A stretch of 64,000 nt of DNA. Origin: an uncultured Varibaculum sp. GTDB lineage: Bacteria; Actinomycetota; Actinomycetes; Actinomycetales; Actinomycetaceae. The notes under the pieces were generated by a model. It was not told where the DNA came from. It saw nothing but the letters and a program-made list of their open reading frames with translations, and made no database searches. Location: positions 1 to 64,000 of the forward strand of contig NZ_CABTZZ010000003.1 of NCBI RefSeq assembly GCF_902489465.1, in the 5' to 3' direction. Positions 26,201 through 33,881 of the stretch are shown piece by piece (positions within the stretch are counted from its first letter, which is position 1; each line of letters opens with the position of its first letter). Made by a program: the position numbers and the translations under genes.

Positions 26201-27771
26201 AGCAGGCAAACCGCGGCTAGTAGCAAGCAGCTAAGCATCAAGGCGGCGGCTTCAGCAGATAGTCGCCAAAAGAAGGGGCCATCTAAAACGCTATAGCCCA
26301 AAGGGGTTCCCACTTGGGTATATTCAGATTGTTTGCGCGTGCAGAGCAAAATCCCCAAGGTGAGGGCACTTGCAGCTATCCCTGCCCTGCGCGCCAGTGG
26401 GGCAGGAGAAAAAGCGAAAGATTGTCGCAGGGCTGAAACGAACAGCGCTAACAGGGCAGTAAAAAGTAAAGCAACAAGAGCTATCGCGCCACTAGTCCAG
26501 CCGGGAGATACTGCCCAGTCAGCACCTAATAGGTAGTAGAGACCAAAAGAAGCCGGAGAAAGGAAAGCAGTAAAAACTGCAGCGACGCTTAGGGGAATTC
26601 GGATGCGACGGAGCTTAAGTTTTCCGCGCTTCCGGTTCCACAGGTATCCCCCTAAGACTAAAAAGAAACCGCAGGCGATAGCCAGATAAAGCCAGATTTT
26701 AGTGTTGGTACTGGCGGCAGAAAGCTGAACCTGGTTTTGTAAATAATCTAAACGCTGTTGCAGGTTTTTTTCTGTCGAACTGCTGGCAGCATTTTCTAAG
26801 TTTATTAACGGTTGTAACTGCCCTGGAATACTGTCAGCAGTTAGCGGCGATCCTTGGTTTCCAGCAGGCACCGGTAGGGAGAAATGAGAAAGAATCTGAG
26901 CGTTAATATCTGCTAAAGTGCTTAGACCGGCAGCGTTGGTGCTAGCGGAGGTTGCTAGGCCGGTACCGCTAGCTGGGGAATAGTTCAGCAAATAGGGCGC
27001 AGTGTTTTTTACATCGGCCACTAGGGACAGGGAAATCATCCCCGACTTGGGGCTTAACCCGGCCAGCGCTCCCTCCAGCATTTGTAGTTGCCGCTCGGAT
27101 GGGGAAAGGGAGCTCAGATCTACTACGGTGAGCCCGCCCTCGGCCAAACTGGCTTTCACTTTAGCCGTCAGTTCCGGGACGGATTCTGGTAGCGTGGCAT
27201 AGTTTTTCACGGAGCCGTTACCGTGAGCCAGCAATAAGCCCGCCTGGGAGCCGATTGCACGCATTTTAATTCCGAAGGCTTCTAAAACGCCCGCTAATTG
27301 TCCCGGGCGTGCCTGCTGAGTTTCTTGCCAGTAGTTTTCGCCAATTCCTGCTATTTTCCCGGCCGCTACCGCGGCTCTAGGGCAGGGGTGCGCCAGGTGG
27401 GCAGGATAGCCATTTTGTATGGTTAACACAGATTCGCTAAGGCATCCTGAGGTATTAACAGTGCCGACTGCCCCCGCCGAGGCGTATTTTGCGAGCTGCG
27501 GGTATTGCTTCAAATTGGGGGAGATTTGTTGCCAAGACAGATCCCGAGTTAGCACTAACAGTAGGGGATCTCTTACCCGCGGTTTGGAATAGGTATCTAG
27601 GTTAGGGTAGTAGATCTTTTGCGCTGGAGTAAGCCCCTTAGGGGCAGGTTCTGGTTCCCAAGTGGTCGCCGCCGCTGGCCTAACCGGTAAGACTAGTAAT
27701 ACCAACAAAAAACTAAACAGGAGGGCGCTGCCTAAACGGGAAAGGTGCCTTACTGTTTTTGCCACAGCCAT
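23167..27771 (-). CDS. Giant multi-TM protein with two phosphatase-like extracellular modules
   Basis: 1534 aa. A signal/anchor helix (~15-35) is followed by two similar modules. Module 1: an extracellular region (~36-350) starting LLLVLTRDLSWQQISP, with CLSESVLTIQNGYPAHLAHPC, then a block of about eight membrane helices (~355-625). Module 2: an extracellular region (~635-1125) starting VAVVFTSGLPWEDLM with ACPQDAWLTFSAGRP, then a second block of helices to the end. Single-module proteins of this kind, with a CPxDxWLTxxAG phrase, occur in many actinobacteria beside glycosyltransferases and look related to the alkaline-phosphatase fold; function unknown. The start is uncertain: a GTG at codon 3 lies 6 nt after a TAGAAT box. 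Convergent overlap with the GT2 gene. Confidence 0.75.
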   Translation of the reverse strand: MAVAKTVRHLSRLGSALLFSFLLVLLVLPVRPAAATTWEPEPAPKGLTPAQKIYYPNLDTYSKPRVRDPLLLVLTRDLSWQQISPNLKQYPQLAKYASAGAVGTVNTSGCLSESVLTIQNGYPAHLAHPCPRAAVAAGKIAGIGENYWQETQQARPGQLAGVLEAFGIKMRAIGSQAGLLLAHGNGSVKNYATLPESVPELTAKVKASLAEGGLTVVDLSSLSPSERQLQMLEGALAGLSPKSGMISLSLVADVKNTAPYLLNYSPASGTGLATSASTNAAGLSTLADINAQILSHFSLPVPAGNQGSPLTADSIPGQLQPLINLENAASSSTEKNLQQRLDYLQNQVQLSAASTNTKIWLYLAIACGFFLVLGGYLWNRKRGKLKLRRIRIPLSVAAVFTAFLSPASFGLYYLLGADWAVSPGWTSGAIALVALLFTALLALFVSALRQSFAFSPAPLARRAGIAASALTLGILLCTRKQSEYTQVGTPLGYSVLDGPFFWRLSAEAAALMLSCLLLAAVCLLASLPPLDTFWRRNRIKCRAISAVTAVALFIGLWLWAGASALICALLFLAPLTVAFLTYSHPVVDSPCASGSSSYFRTVSIVAVMGALSLGGAGIIGTFGVSPDAPATKIDSLPQSTDTKVAVVFTSGLPWEDLMAAPPELAGSSPAVRNGALFTLAPYPFKAMACPQDAWLTFSAGRPLSRYSLAGRNLCLQPEPLSDGKRVQMWDYYQRSAIASSLAAKPGIFVEQLQDAQISAGAIGNSAALALADEEGIIRGEVSDIDPLAAGYAQAVRSMVSSHALTLIDAQAGSQNLNPDRQTSEVGAQQQDIFYFLDPASGKSQLEKSDIWDPIWLLQNGGSLSGNSLQAGTLVTDAKNGRNQMQDRNNLRRSEMNPQVNPTPPASPGLFGDSDSTFSPDALHLVDLSTVLSQDPGLDPDYLTQTRKQNHRLFPTIATYPDLREKLPDRITLAQQEKQITALKNTLAALPENTRALVVSTNPDSAQQRLQAALVYGKGISEGIAYSPSTHQVGIAQTADLPATVLDWLGARNDKLSTSGSSLMISSNASTDSADRLERLVSTSQRADASYARLGLPPNKFVGFAAGSLLVLALCLVSLLAIKPNPRRPHLQIQLGMLGQFLCLALASLPAACLGAAMLPWWEAEAPTSFFITTSVLIASSLALVACTGPWRDRPIGPALLVAAFSTFFICLDVATGSHISMDSPFGSFSLLGARFFGFGNVYYSVCAIWTLLLCGCVTSLGRPAAFERKKNSRRQVWLANLLIDLLAIAFMVIDGLPRYGADFGGPISFLPGFLVLVLLLNGKRIGIKRILVVLMVAAGASVGLAFADWMRPASQRTHLGNFVQSVINGDLQVIITRKILANLASWGSITYVWSLLCCLLVFVLLVFPALSLTPMPTNLFLPDNLALAPLTPPRRQEEYSKKYWQRGRTYLRELATSITWIFARVRPQLGETPLAKKESTLRITLLAIGINQLFAYLLNDSGTQLPATGLLLTALAYCSALFASLPATSRGLAR

Positions 27772-27843
27772 ATTCTACGGTCTCAATAAGGGTAAAGGGC
27801 ATTTTTCCTAGTATCGTGAAAATAGTTGATAAAGGAAGCGGAG

Positions 27844-28776
27844 ATGAATACTGCAGTTACTAACTATGCGTTCTTAGGGCCGGTAGGTACTTTTTGTCAC
27901 CAGGCATTGCTGCAAGTGGCAACGGCTGATGCCCAGCTGATTCCCTGTGCCGGGGAACGCCTCGCTATGGATATGGTGCGGGAAGGGAAAGCCGAGCGGG
28001 CAGTGGTGCCTATCGAAAACTCTATTGAAGGAGGCGTGAGCGCCACTTTGGATTCCCTGGGATGGGACAAACGCCTGCAAATCGTGGCGGAAATGATTGT
28101 CCCGGTAGGGTTCACCTTAGCGGTGCGGGAAGGGACGCAGCTTTCCGAGATTACCCGCATCGGTACCCATTCTCACGCCTGGGCTCAGTGCCGCAACTGG
28201 GTAGCAGACCATCTGCCGGGGGCGGTTCATGTAGCCACCACATCCACGGCGGAATCAGCGCGGATGCTTTCCGAGGGAGATGCGGGTTTCCAAGCGGTGC
28301 TAGCCTCGGGGGCAGCAGTAACGACCTATGGGCTTACGCCTCTTTACGAGGACGTGGCCGATAATCCCGGGGCAGTTACCCGTTTCGTGGAAGTGGCAAA
28401 TCCCGGTCACGTACCTCAGCCCTGTGGAGCTGATAAAACCACTATTCAAGTACGGTTACCTAATGATTACCGTTCAGGGGCGCTGCTGGAAATGCTGCAA
28501 CAGTTTTCGGCACGGGGAATCAACTTGAGTCGTATCGAGTCGCGTCCTCTAGCTGGGCATCCGGGGCGCTATGTGTTCAGTATTGATCTGGATGGACACG
28601 TTAGAGAAGAGCGAGTGCAATCTGCACTGCGTGGGCTGTACCGGATCAGTGAAGACTTACGGTTCTTAGGTTCCTATGCGCGTGCTGACCAGGTGCGAAA
28701 TGATCATGCTCCCCGCACGGGAGACCGTGATTTTCAGCGTGCTCGGGGCTGGGTGGAGTCGATTTTACAAAAGTAG
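27844..28776 (+). CDS. pheA: Prephenate dehydratase
   Basis: 310 aa from the ATG at 27844 (AGGA 7 nt upstream); a TTG 18 nt earlier is less likely. Substrate-binding motifs FLGPVGTFCHQAL, PIENSIEGGVSATLD and the catalytic TSTAESARML. A C-terminal ACT domain (~195-275) carries the phenylalanine-sensing phrases GALLEMLQQFSARGINLSRI and ESRPL. Converts prephenate to phenylpyruvate in phenylalanine synthesis, with feedback inhibition by Phe. Monofunctional: no chorismate mutase domain. Confidence 0.92.
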   Translation: MNTAVTNYAFLGPVGTFCHQALLQVATADAQLIPCAGERLAMDMVREGKAERAVVPIENSIEGGVSATLDSLGWDKRLQIVAEMIVPVGFTLAVREGTQLSEITRIGTHSHAWAQCRNWVADHLPGAVHVATTSTAESARMLSEGDAGFQAVLASGAAVTTYGLTPLYEDVADNPGAVTRFVEVANPGHVPQPCGADKTTIQVRLPNDYRSGALLEMLQQFSARGINLSRIESRPLAGHPGRYVFSIDLDGHVREERVQSALRGLYRISEDLRFLGSYARADQVRNDHAPRTGDRDFQRARGWVESILQK

Positions 28777-28821
28777 GTCACGAGTTCGCGATTATGAGCT
28801 ATGCAGATCTCTAGGAGTTTC

Positions 28822-29907
28822 CTAGGGGATGCGTACCACTACTGCTCCGCGATCTAAAGACGCAGAAATCTCCCGGTAGCTACCCACCGTATCGCCATCG
28901 ACTTGAATCATCCGCGGCTCCCCGTGCACCTTGGCACTGGCGGTCCGGGTACGGATCACATCGGTTTTTGAAACCAAGCCTGCGGTTAGTCTTTTCAACC
29001 CCAAAGTGTCACGAAATACCCTAGTGGTGACTTCTAGTAAACCGATTAGGCCTCCCCGCACGCTCAGCATTAGTACCTCAAGCCAACCATCATGAGGATT
29101 AGCTTCTGGGAGTAAAGGAATCCCGCCAACCAGTTCCCCACAAGAGGCAAAGAGCAGGGTATTTACTTTACGAGTACGGGTATGGGATTGGTCTCCAAAG
29201 GAAATATCCATAGTGATAGGAGGATTGTTAGAGGCTGCGATACCCGACACTACATAGGCTCCCCATCCGATTGAGGCTTTTAATTTAGTCGATACCTTGT
29301 CCATAACTTCCGCGTCATATCCGATACCCGCCATCACCAGGAAAGGAAAATCTTCTCCAGTTTCAGTTTTTAGATGCCCTAAATCGACTTCGGTATTTTT
29401 ACCTGTAAAAGCAATTTCGCAGGCTCGTCGCAAAGAATCAACCGGGATATTAAGGTTTCTGGCCAAAAGATTTCCGGTTCCTAGTGGCAAAATCCCCAGC
29501 GGAATCCGGCTCTCGGCCAGGGTTGCTGCAATAATCCGTAATGTGCCATCTCCACCAGCTGAAATAACCAGTCCTACCTGTTGCTCAATTGCTTGTTTTG
29601 CCTGATTTTTTCCTAAGGATTCCTCGTCCGTTTCGAGAAAAATAGGTTCGTCATACCCGGTGGCTTGGGCGCGTTGGGTTACAGTGCGCTGGAAATCATC
29701 CAGGTTAGAAATCTTTGTAGGGTTATAAATAATCGCTACCCGTTTGGAAGAGTCATTAGCGCAGGTAGTGGTAGGCGCAGAAAATCCTCGTTTAATCGCA
29801 AGTTTCATTGCCCGGGTGGCAATCCGGCGGGCACTAATCGCCGCGGACAAGGCAATAATCCCTACAGCCAGCGCCGCGATTACCAAAATCCAGAGCACAG
29901 TGGTCAT
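28822..29907 (-). CDS. Diacylglycerol kinase family lipid kinase
   Basis: 361 aa. One N-terminal membrane helix (~4-24) and then the DAGK catalytic domain: IIYNPTK (~57-63), the GGDGT loop at about 117-121 and PLGTGNLLARNL (~138-149). C-terminal beta domain to the end. YegS/DgkB-like enzymes phosphorylate diacylglycerol or other lipids for phospholipid recycling; the membrane anchor agrees with that. The ATG lies 7 nt after TAAACT, suggesting a leaderless mRNA. Divergent from serS. Confidence 0.85.
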   Translation of the reverse strand: MTTVLWILVIAALAVGIIALSAAISARRIATRAMKLAIKRGFSAPTTTCANDSSKRVAIIYNPTKISNLDDFQRTVTQRAQATGYDEPIFLETDEESLGKNQAKQAIEQQVGLVISAGGDGTLRIIAATLAESRIPLGILPLGTGNLLARNLNIPVDSLRRACEIAFTGKNTEVDLGHLKTETGEDFPFLVMAGIGYDAEVMDKVSTKLKASIGWGAYVVSGIAASNNPPITMDISFGDQSHTRTRKVNTLLFASCGELVGGIPLLPEANPHDGWLEVLMLSVRGGLIGLLEVTTRVFRDTLGLKRLTAGLVSKTDVIRTRTASAKVHGEPRMIQVDGDTVGSYREISASLDRGAVVVRIP

Positions 29908-30056
29908 AGCTGCTAGTTTAGAACATTTGCAGTCATCTTAGAGTAACGGGGAAGCTCAGTAAGGATTGGCGGGGCTCAACTGACCAATACTGCCAGGAAT
30001 TCCGCTACCACTTACTCGTTAGAAAAAACAAGATGAGAAGCGATGCCCGGTGAGGA

Positions 30057-30062
30057 TATGAT
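30057..30062 (+). promoter_or_regulatory. Likely -10 box of leaderless serS
   Basis: TATGAT ends 6 nt before the serS ATG, with no ribosome binding site in between. No clear -35. The divergent lipid-kinase gene shows the same layout (TAAACT, 7 nt, ATG at 29907). Confidence 0.45.
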
Positions 30063-30068
30063 AAACCC

Positions 30069-31352
30069 ATGATTGATATTCGTCAGTTGCGTGAGGATCC
30101 GCAGCCAGCAAAAGATTCCCTAATCGCCCGCGGGGATGATCCCGCGCGGATCGATGAAGTACTGGCCGCAGATGGGCTCCGACTCAAAAAACAGCAAGAA
30201 TTCGAAGCGATGCGCGCGGAGCAAAAAGCGCTGTCGAAGAGCATTGGGCGAGCTGAACCCAGCGAGCGGCCGCAAGTACTTGCCAAGGCGAAAGAGCTGG
30301 CAGCAAAAGTTAAAGAAGCCGAGGCCGAGGCGGGAGCAGCTTCCGCTAAAGCACAGGATCTCCTGGCGGCACTGCCCAATATCATCATTCCCGGGATTCC
30401 CTCCGGTGGCGAGGATGACTATGTAGTTCTCGCTCACCGCGGGCAGCCGATTCGAGACTTCGCAGCGGAGGGAATCAAAGTCCGCGACCACCTGGAAATC
30501 GGAGAGATGCTGCAGGCAATCGACGTTAAGCGAGGCGCTAAAGTATCTGGCTCCCGTTTCTACTATCTACGAGGCATCGGGGCACGCCTGGAACTGGCGC
30601 TGCTTACCTGCGCCTGGGATTTGGCAGAGCAGCATGGATTTATTCCCATGACTACTCCCACCATGGTCACCCCCGATACGATGCGGGGAACCGGTTTCTT
30701 AACCGAGCATTCCGAAGAAATCTACTACCTACCCGCCGATGACCTCTACCTGGTAGGTACCTCCGAGGTTGCCCTCGGTGGTTACCATGGCGGGGAAATC
30801 CTGGAACTAGGGGAAGCGCCTCTACGTTATTCCGGCTGGTCAGCCTGCTACCGGCGGGAGGCCGGGTCGCATGGAAAAGATGTGCGCGGAATTATTCGGG
30901 TACACCAGTTCAACAAGGTAGAAATGTTCTCTTATTGCCGTCCAGAAGTATCTGAAGCGGAACACCAGCGCCTATTGGCATTGGAAGAGGAAATGTTGCA
31001 AAAAGTTGAACTGCCATATCGGGTAATCGATACCGCAGCTGGGGACTTGGGAACTTCAGCAGCCCGCAAGTTCGACTGCGAAGCCTGGCTGCCCAGCCAA
31101 GAACGCTACTTAGAGCTAACCTCTACCTCCAACTGCACCACCTATCAGGCCCGTCGCCTGGGGATTCGCTACCGGGACGAGAACGGAAAAACTCAGCCGG
31201 TCGCTACTTTGAACGGTACTTTAGCCTGTACTCGTTGGCTGGTAGCTATCCTGGAGAATCATCAGCAAGCCGATGGGTCAGTGTATGTACCGCAGGCGCT
31301 GCGTCCCTACCTGGGTGGGAAAGAAATCCTGGAGCCAGTTCCGAACGCCTAA
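30069..31352 (+). CDS. serS: Serine--tRNA ligase
   Basis: 427 aa, the usual length. The N-terminal coiled-coil arm (~25-110) is rich in Glu, Lys and Ala. Class II motifs: motif 2 around CYRREAGSHGKDVRGIIRVHQF and motif 3 TLNGTLACTRWLVAILENHQ; TSEVAL contributes to the serine pocket. Charges tRNA-Ser with serine; a tRNA-Ser gene lies 2.4 kb downstream. No T-box leader is visible. Confidence 0.95.
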   Translation: MIDIRQLREDPQPAKDSLIARGDDPARIDEVLAADGLRLKKQQEFEAMRAEQKALSKSIGRAEPSERPQVLAKAKELAAKVKEAEAEAGAASAKAQDLLAALPNIIIPGIPSGGEDDYVVLAHRGQPIRDFAAEGIKVRDHLEIGEMLQAIDVKRGAKVSGSRFYYLRGIGARLELALLTCAWDLAEQHGFIPMTTPTMVTPDTMRGTGFLTEHSEEIYYLPADDLYLVGTSEVALGGYHGGEILELGEAPLRYSGWSACYRREAGSHGKDVRGIIRVHQFNKVEMFSYCRPEVSEAEHQRLLALEEEMLQKVELPYRVIDTAAGDLGTSAARKFDCEAWLPSQERYLELTSTSNCTTYQARRLGIRYRDENGKTQPVATLNGTLACTRWLVAILENHQQADGSVYVPQALRPYLGGKEILEPVPNA

Positions 31353-31434
31353 ATCTGAGTGCAAAGCGTGAAAGGATTAACCCAGGGCGCCCTCGCGCAT
31401 CCCGAGATAATTATTTAAAGGACGGAGAGATTCG

Positions 31435-32295
31435 ATGGCTGATTACCTGGAGTATCCTCAGGGAGATTATGTGCCTCAAGTAGTTGAGCGTGCCCTCGAG
31501 AGCTGCAGAAGCTATGGGGAAGATATTGCTACTGCCGCGGTAGTTCCAGAAAATGATTGTGCCCGCGTACAATTTATCGCTCTCCAGGATGGCCGCATCT
31601 GTGGGATCCCCGTTGCTCGCGAAGTACTAACGCAAGTACTGGGAGACTATGACTTGCATTTGCGGATTGCGGATGGCACCACGGTAACTGCGGGAACTCC
31701 AATTTTGGAACTGAGTGGTAATACTCGCGGCCTTTTGGAAGCCAGAGATCTTTGCCTCTGGTTCTTATCGCATCTGTCGGGGATCGCAACTAGGACCGCG
31801 CAGTGGGCGCAGGCACTTTCGCAGACGAAACTGGTAGTCAGGGATACTCTCTCGGTTACTCCCGGCTTAGGCGAACTCGAAAAATATGCGGTTAGAGTCG
31901 GGGAGGGGATGACTTCGCGCCTGGGGGTTGGTTCTTTCCCGCGGGTGACGGTGGAACATCTGAAATTGGGAACCGGCCTGGGAGACGTTATCAACCACGT
32001 GCGTACGGCGGCCAAGGGTAAACCGATCGAGGTAGAAATAGATCGCCTGCAAGACTTAGATCCTTTGTTAAAAATGCGGGTTGACCTGGTAGCTTTGCAG
32101 GGATTCACCCCTGAACAGGCAGCCATGGCAGCTGATCACCGCCAGACAATTAATCCCGGAACCCTGCTGGAAGTCAGGGGGGATCTAGACCTGGAAGACG
32201 CCGGTGCATATGGCGATTCTGGAGTGGATTATGTGGCGGTGCCCGCTCTAACTGACACGGTTACCCCCGTGCGTCACCAGATGAGTTTTGTCTAG
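31435..32295 (+). CDS. NadC-like protein with degenerate active site
   Basis: 286 aa. Overall it aligns by eye with quinolinate phosphoribosyltransferase (NadC): N-terminal domain ending TARDLCL-like EARDLCLWFLSHLSGIAT, LEKYAVRVG, and EVEIDRLQDLD. But key residues differ from the family. RKT is RDT (136-138), the GGGxxHR loop is GEGMTSR (156-162), KDNH is replaced by EHLK (174-177) and the LLDN strand by ALQG. Canonical NadC needs these Lys, His and Arg residues to bind quinolinate and PRPP. No nadA or nadB is nearby. Likely a paralogue with altered substrate or no catalysis. GGACGGAGAG precedes the ATG; the AGE epimerase gene follows after 46 nt. Confidence 0.65.
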   Translation: MADYLEYPQGDYVPQVVERALESCRSYGEDIATAAVVPENDCARVQFIALQDGRICGIPVAREVLTQVLGDYDLHLRIADGTTVTAGTPILELSGNTRGLLEARDLCLWFLSHLSGIATRTAQWAQALSQTKLVVRDTLSVTPGLGELEKYAVRVGEGMTSRLGVGSFPRVTVEHLKLGTGLGDVINHVRTAAKGKPIEVEIDRLQDLDPLLKMRVDLVALQGFTPEQAAMAADHRQTINPGTLLEVRGDLDLEDAGAYGDSGVDYVAVPALTDTVTPVRHQMSFV

Positions 32296-32341
32296 TCTTT
32301 TTACCTGTCCCCAAAGAACACATCAACAAAGGAGCTGAACA

Positions 32342-33667
32342 ATGTTTTGGTTCGACTCAATCGAACATAATCGTTGGCTGTCTGCATGTTTGCAGGATTT
32401 GCTGGATTACGGGCGTAAATCAGAGGTCAAAACGGGGTTTGCCTGTCTAGATCGAAACGGCGAAGTCGATCTAGAACAGCCGATTCAGTTGTATCTAACC
32501 TCTCGCATGGTGCACGTGTTTTCTCTTGGGGTGCTGCTGGGGGTGCCCGGATGTCGCCGCTTGGTGGAGCACGGGATTCGTTGCCTCAACCAGTATTTCC
32601 GTGACCCCGATAACGGCGGATGGTTCGATGCCATTGAACACGAACTTGACCAGAACGGAAAGGCTATCCCTTATAAAGGACGTGAGGACAAACGTTCCTA
32701 CTCCCACGCATTTTTACTGTTGGGGGCGGCCTCAGCAACTGCAGCTGATCGCATCGGTGCCCATGAATTGATGCAAGAAGCTATTCGGGATAACGATCTG
32801 CACTGGTGGGATCAGGAAGCGGGGATGGTGTGTGAAAGCTTCAATCGTGACTATTCTGTTTGCGAAGATTACCGGGGTCTGAACTCTAATATGCATATGG
32901 TAGAGGCCTATATGCTGGTAGCCCAGGTTACTAATGACAGTAAATGGACGGAGCGGGCGATGCGGATTCTGGAGCGCGTTGCTCGGGTATCACGTGAATA
33001 TGATTGGCGAATCCCGGAGCATTATGACAGTGACTGGCAGCCGCTACTGGGATATAACCGGGATAATCCGCAGGAAACCCACCGTGCTTACGGCTCTGAT
33101 GTGGGGCACTCCTTCATGTTCTCGCGTCTAATGTTAGAGGCACGAGCCATGTTGAAAAATACCAAGAAAGAAGTACCTGAATGGCTCAGTGAAGCCGCAA
33201 CCGAAATGTTTGAGCGGGCGCGCGAAGATGCCTGGAGGCGGGATGGGGCTCCCGGGTTTGCCTTCACCGTGGATTGGGAAGGCAAACCAATAATCCGTGA
33301 TCGCCAAGCCTGGGTGCAATTTGAGGCAATCGGTGCGGCAGTCACGCTATTGCGGGCAGCCCAACAAGAAGGTGCCTCAGCAGAAGTTGTAGACCATTAT
33401 GAGCATTGCTATCGCGCCTGGCTTGATTTTGCCTATGAGCATTTTCTGGTGCGGGGCGGAAGAATTGTACATCGGCTTTCCTCGGAAAATCAGCCTCTGG
33501 ATTTAGAGAATCAAAAACTGCGGGACAGTGTTTACCATGCCGTGCAAGCGGTGCTGTTGCCACGTCTGCCTTTGTCTCCTGCATTCGCAATAGCTCTGGC
33601 GCAGGGGTTGCTGGATAAACCGCTGCCTGAGGAGCCTGACCGCAAGAAAAGATTTGGCGGATTTTAG
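32342..33667 (+). CDS. AGE-family sugar epimerase/isomerase
   Basis: 441 aa, AAAGGAG upstream. (alpha/alpha)6-barrel family of N-acylglucosamine 2-epimerase, mannose isomerase and YihS. Diagnostic segments: LTSRMVHVFSLG (~53-64), DNGGWFDAI, KRSYSHAFLLLGA, YRGLNSNMHMVEAYML (~178-193), GHSFMFSRLMLEA and the late HAVQAVL. The His residues in those motifs are the usual catalytic ones. YRGxNxNMH resembles the D-mannose/sulfoquinovose aldose-ketose isomerases more than GlcNAc epimerase. Followed by lacZ and galK, in line with sugar catabolism. Confidence 0.8.
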   Translation: MFWFDSIEHNRWLSACLQDLLDYGRKSEVKTGFACLDRNGEVDLEQPIQLYLTSRMVHVFSLGVLLGVPGCRRLVEHGIRCLNQYFRDPDNGGWFDAIEHELDQNGKAIPYKGREDKRSYSHAFLLLGAASATAADRIGAHELMQEAIRDNDLHWWDQEAGMVCESFNRDYSVCEDYRGLNSNMHMVEAYMLVAQVTNDSKWTERAMRILERVARVSREYDWRIPEHYDSDWQPLLGYNRDNPQETHRAYGSDVGHSFMFSRLMLEARAMLKNTKKEVPEWLSEAATEMFERAREDAWRRDGAPGFAFTVDWEGKPIIRDRQAWVQFEAIGAAVTLLRAAQQEGASAEVVDHYEHCYRAWLDFAYEHFLVRGGRIVHRLSSENQPLDLENQKLRDSVYHAVQAVLLPRLPLSPAFAIALAQGLLDKPLPEEPDRKKRFGGF

Positions 33668-33723
33668 CTCTGGCGGTTAGCAACTGTAACATGGGGCTTG
33701 TCCGTACGCTTTAGCGTAGGTCA

Positions 33724-33813
33724 GGAGAGTTGTCCGAGTGGCCGAAGGAGACGGTCTTGAAAACCGTTATACCCGCAAGGGTATCAAGGGTTCGAATCCC
33801 TTACTCTCCGCCA
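33724..33813 (+). tRNA. tRNA-Ser (anticodon UGA)
   Basis: 90 nt including an encoded CCA. Acceptor stem GGAGAGT/ACTCTCC, anticodon stem ACGGT/ACCGT around CTTGAAA (anticodon TGA), a long variable arm (TACCCGCAAGGGTA, typical of class II serine tRNA) and T-arm GGGTTCGAATCCC. Lies 68 nt upstream of lacZ. Confidence 0.95.
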
Positions 33814-33881
33814 AATGTCGTTTACCTGCGGTTTTAATAACAAATATTCCCAGTATTCTTACGCTGGGGGTGGAGAAGCAG

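Noticed and set aside
29908..30068. T-box leader of serS
   Set aside because: No T-box sequence, specifier stem or terminator/antiterminator pair; only 160 bp shared with a divergent gene.
33738..33881. Longer lacZ N-terminus
   Set aside because: The extension reads through the tRNA-Ser gene; the ATG at 33882 has a proper ribosome site and puts the catalytic Glu at 461 as in E. coli.
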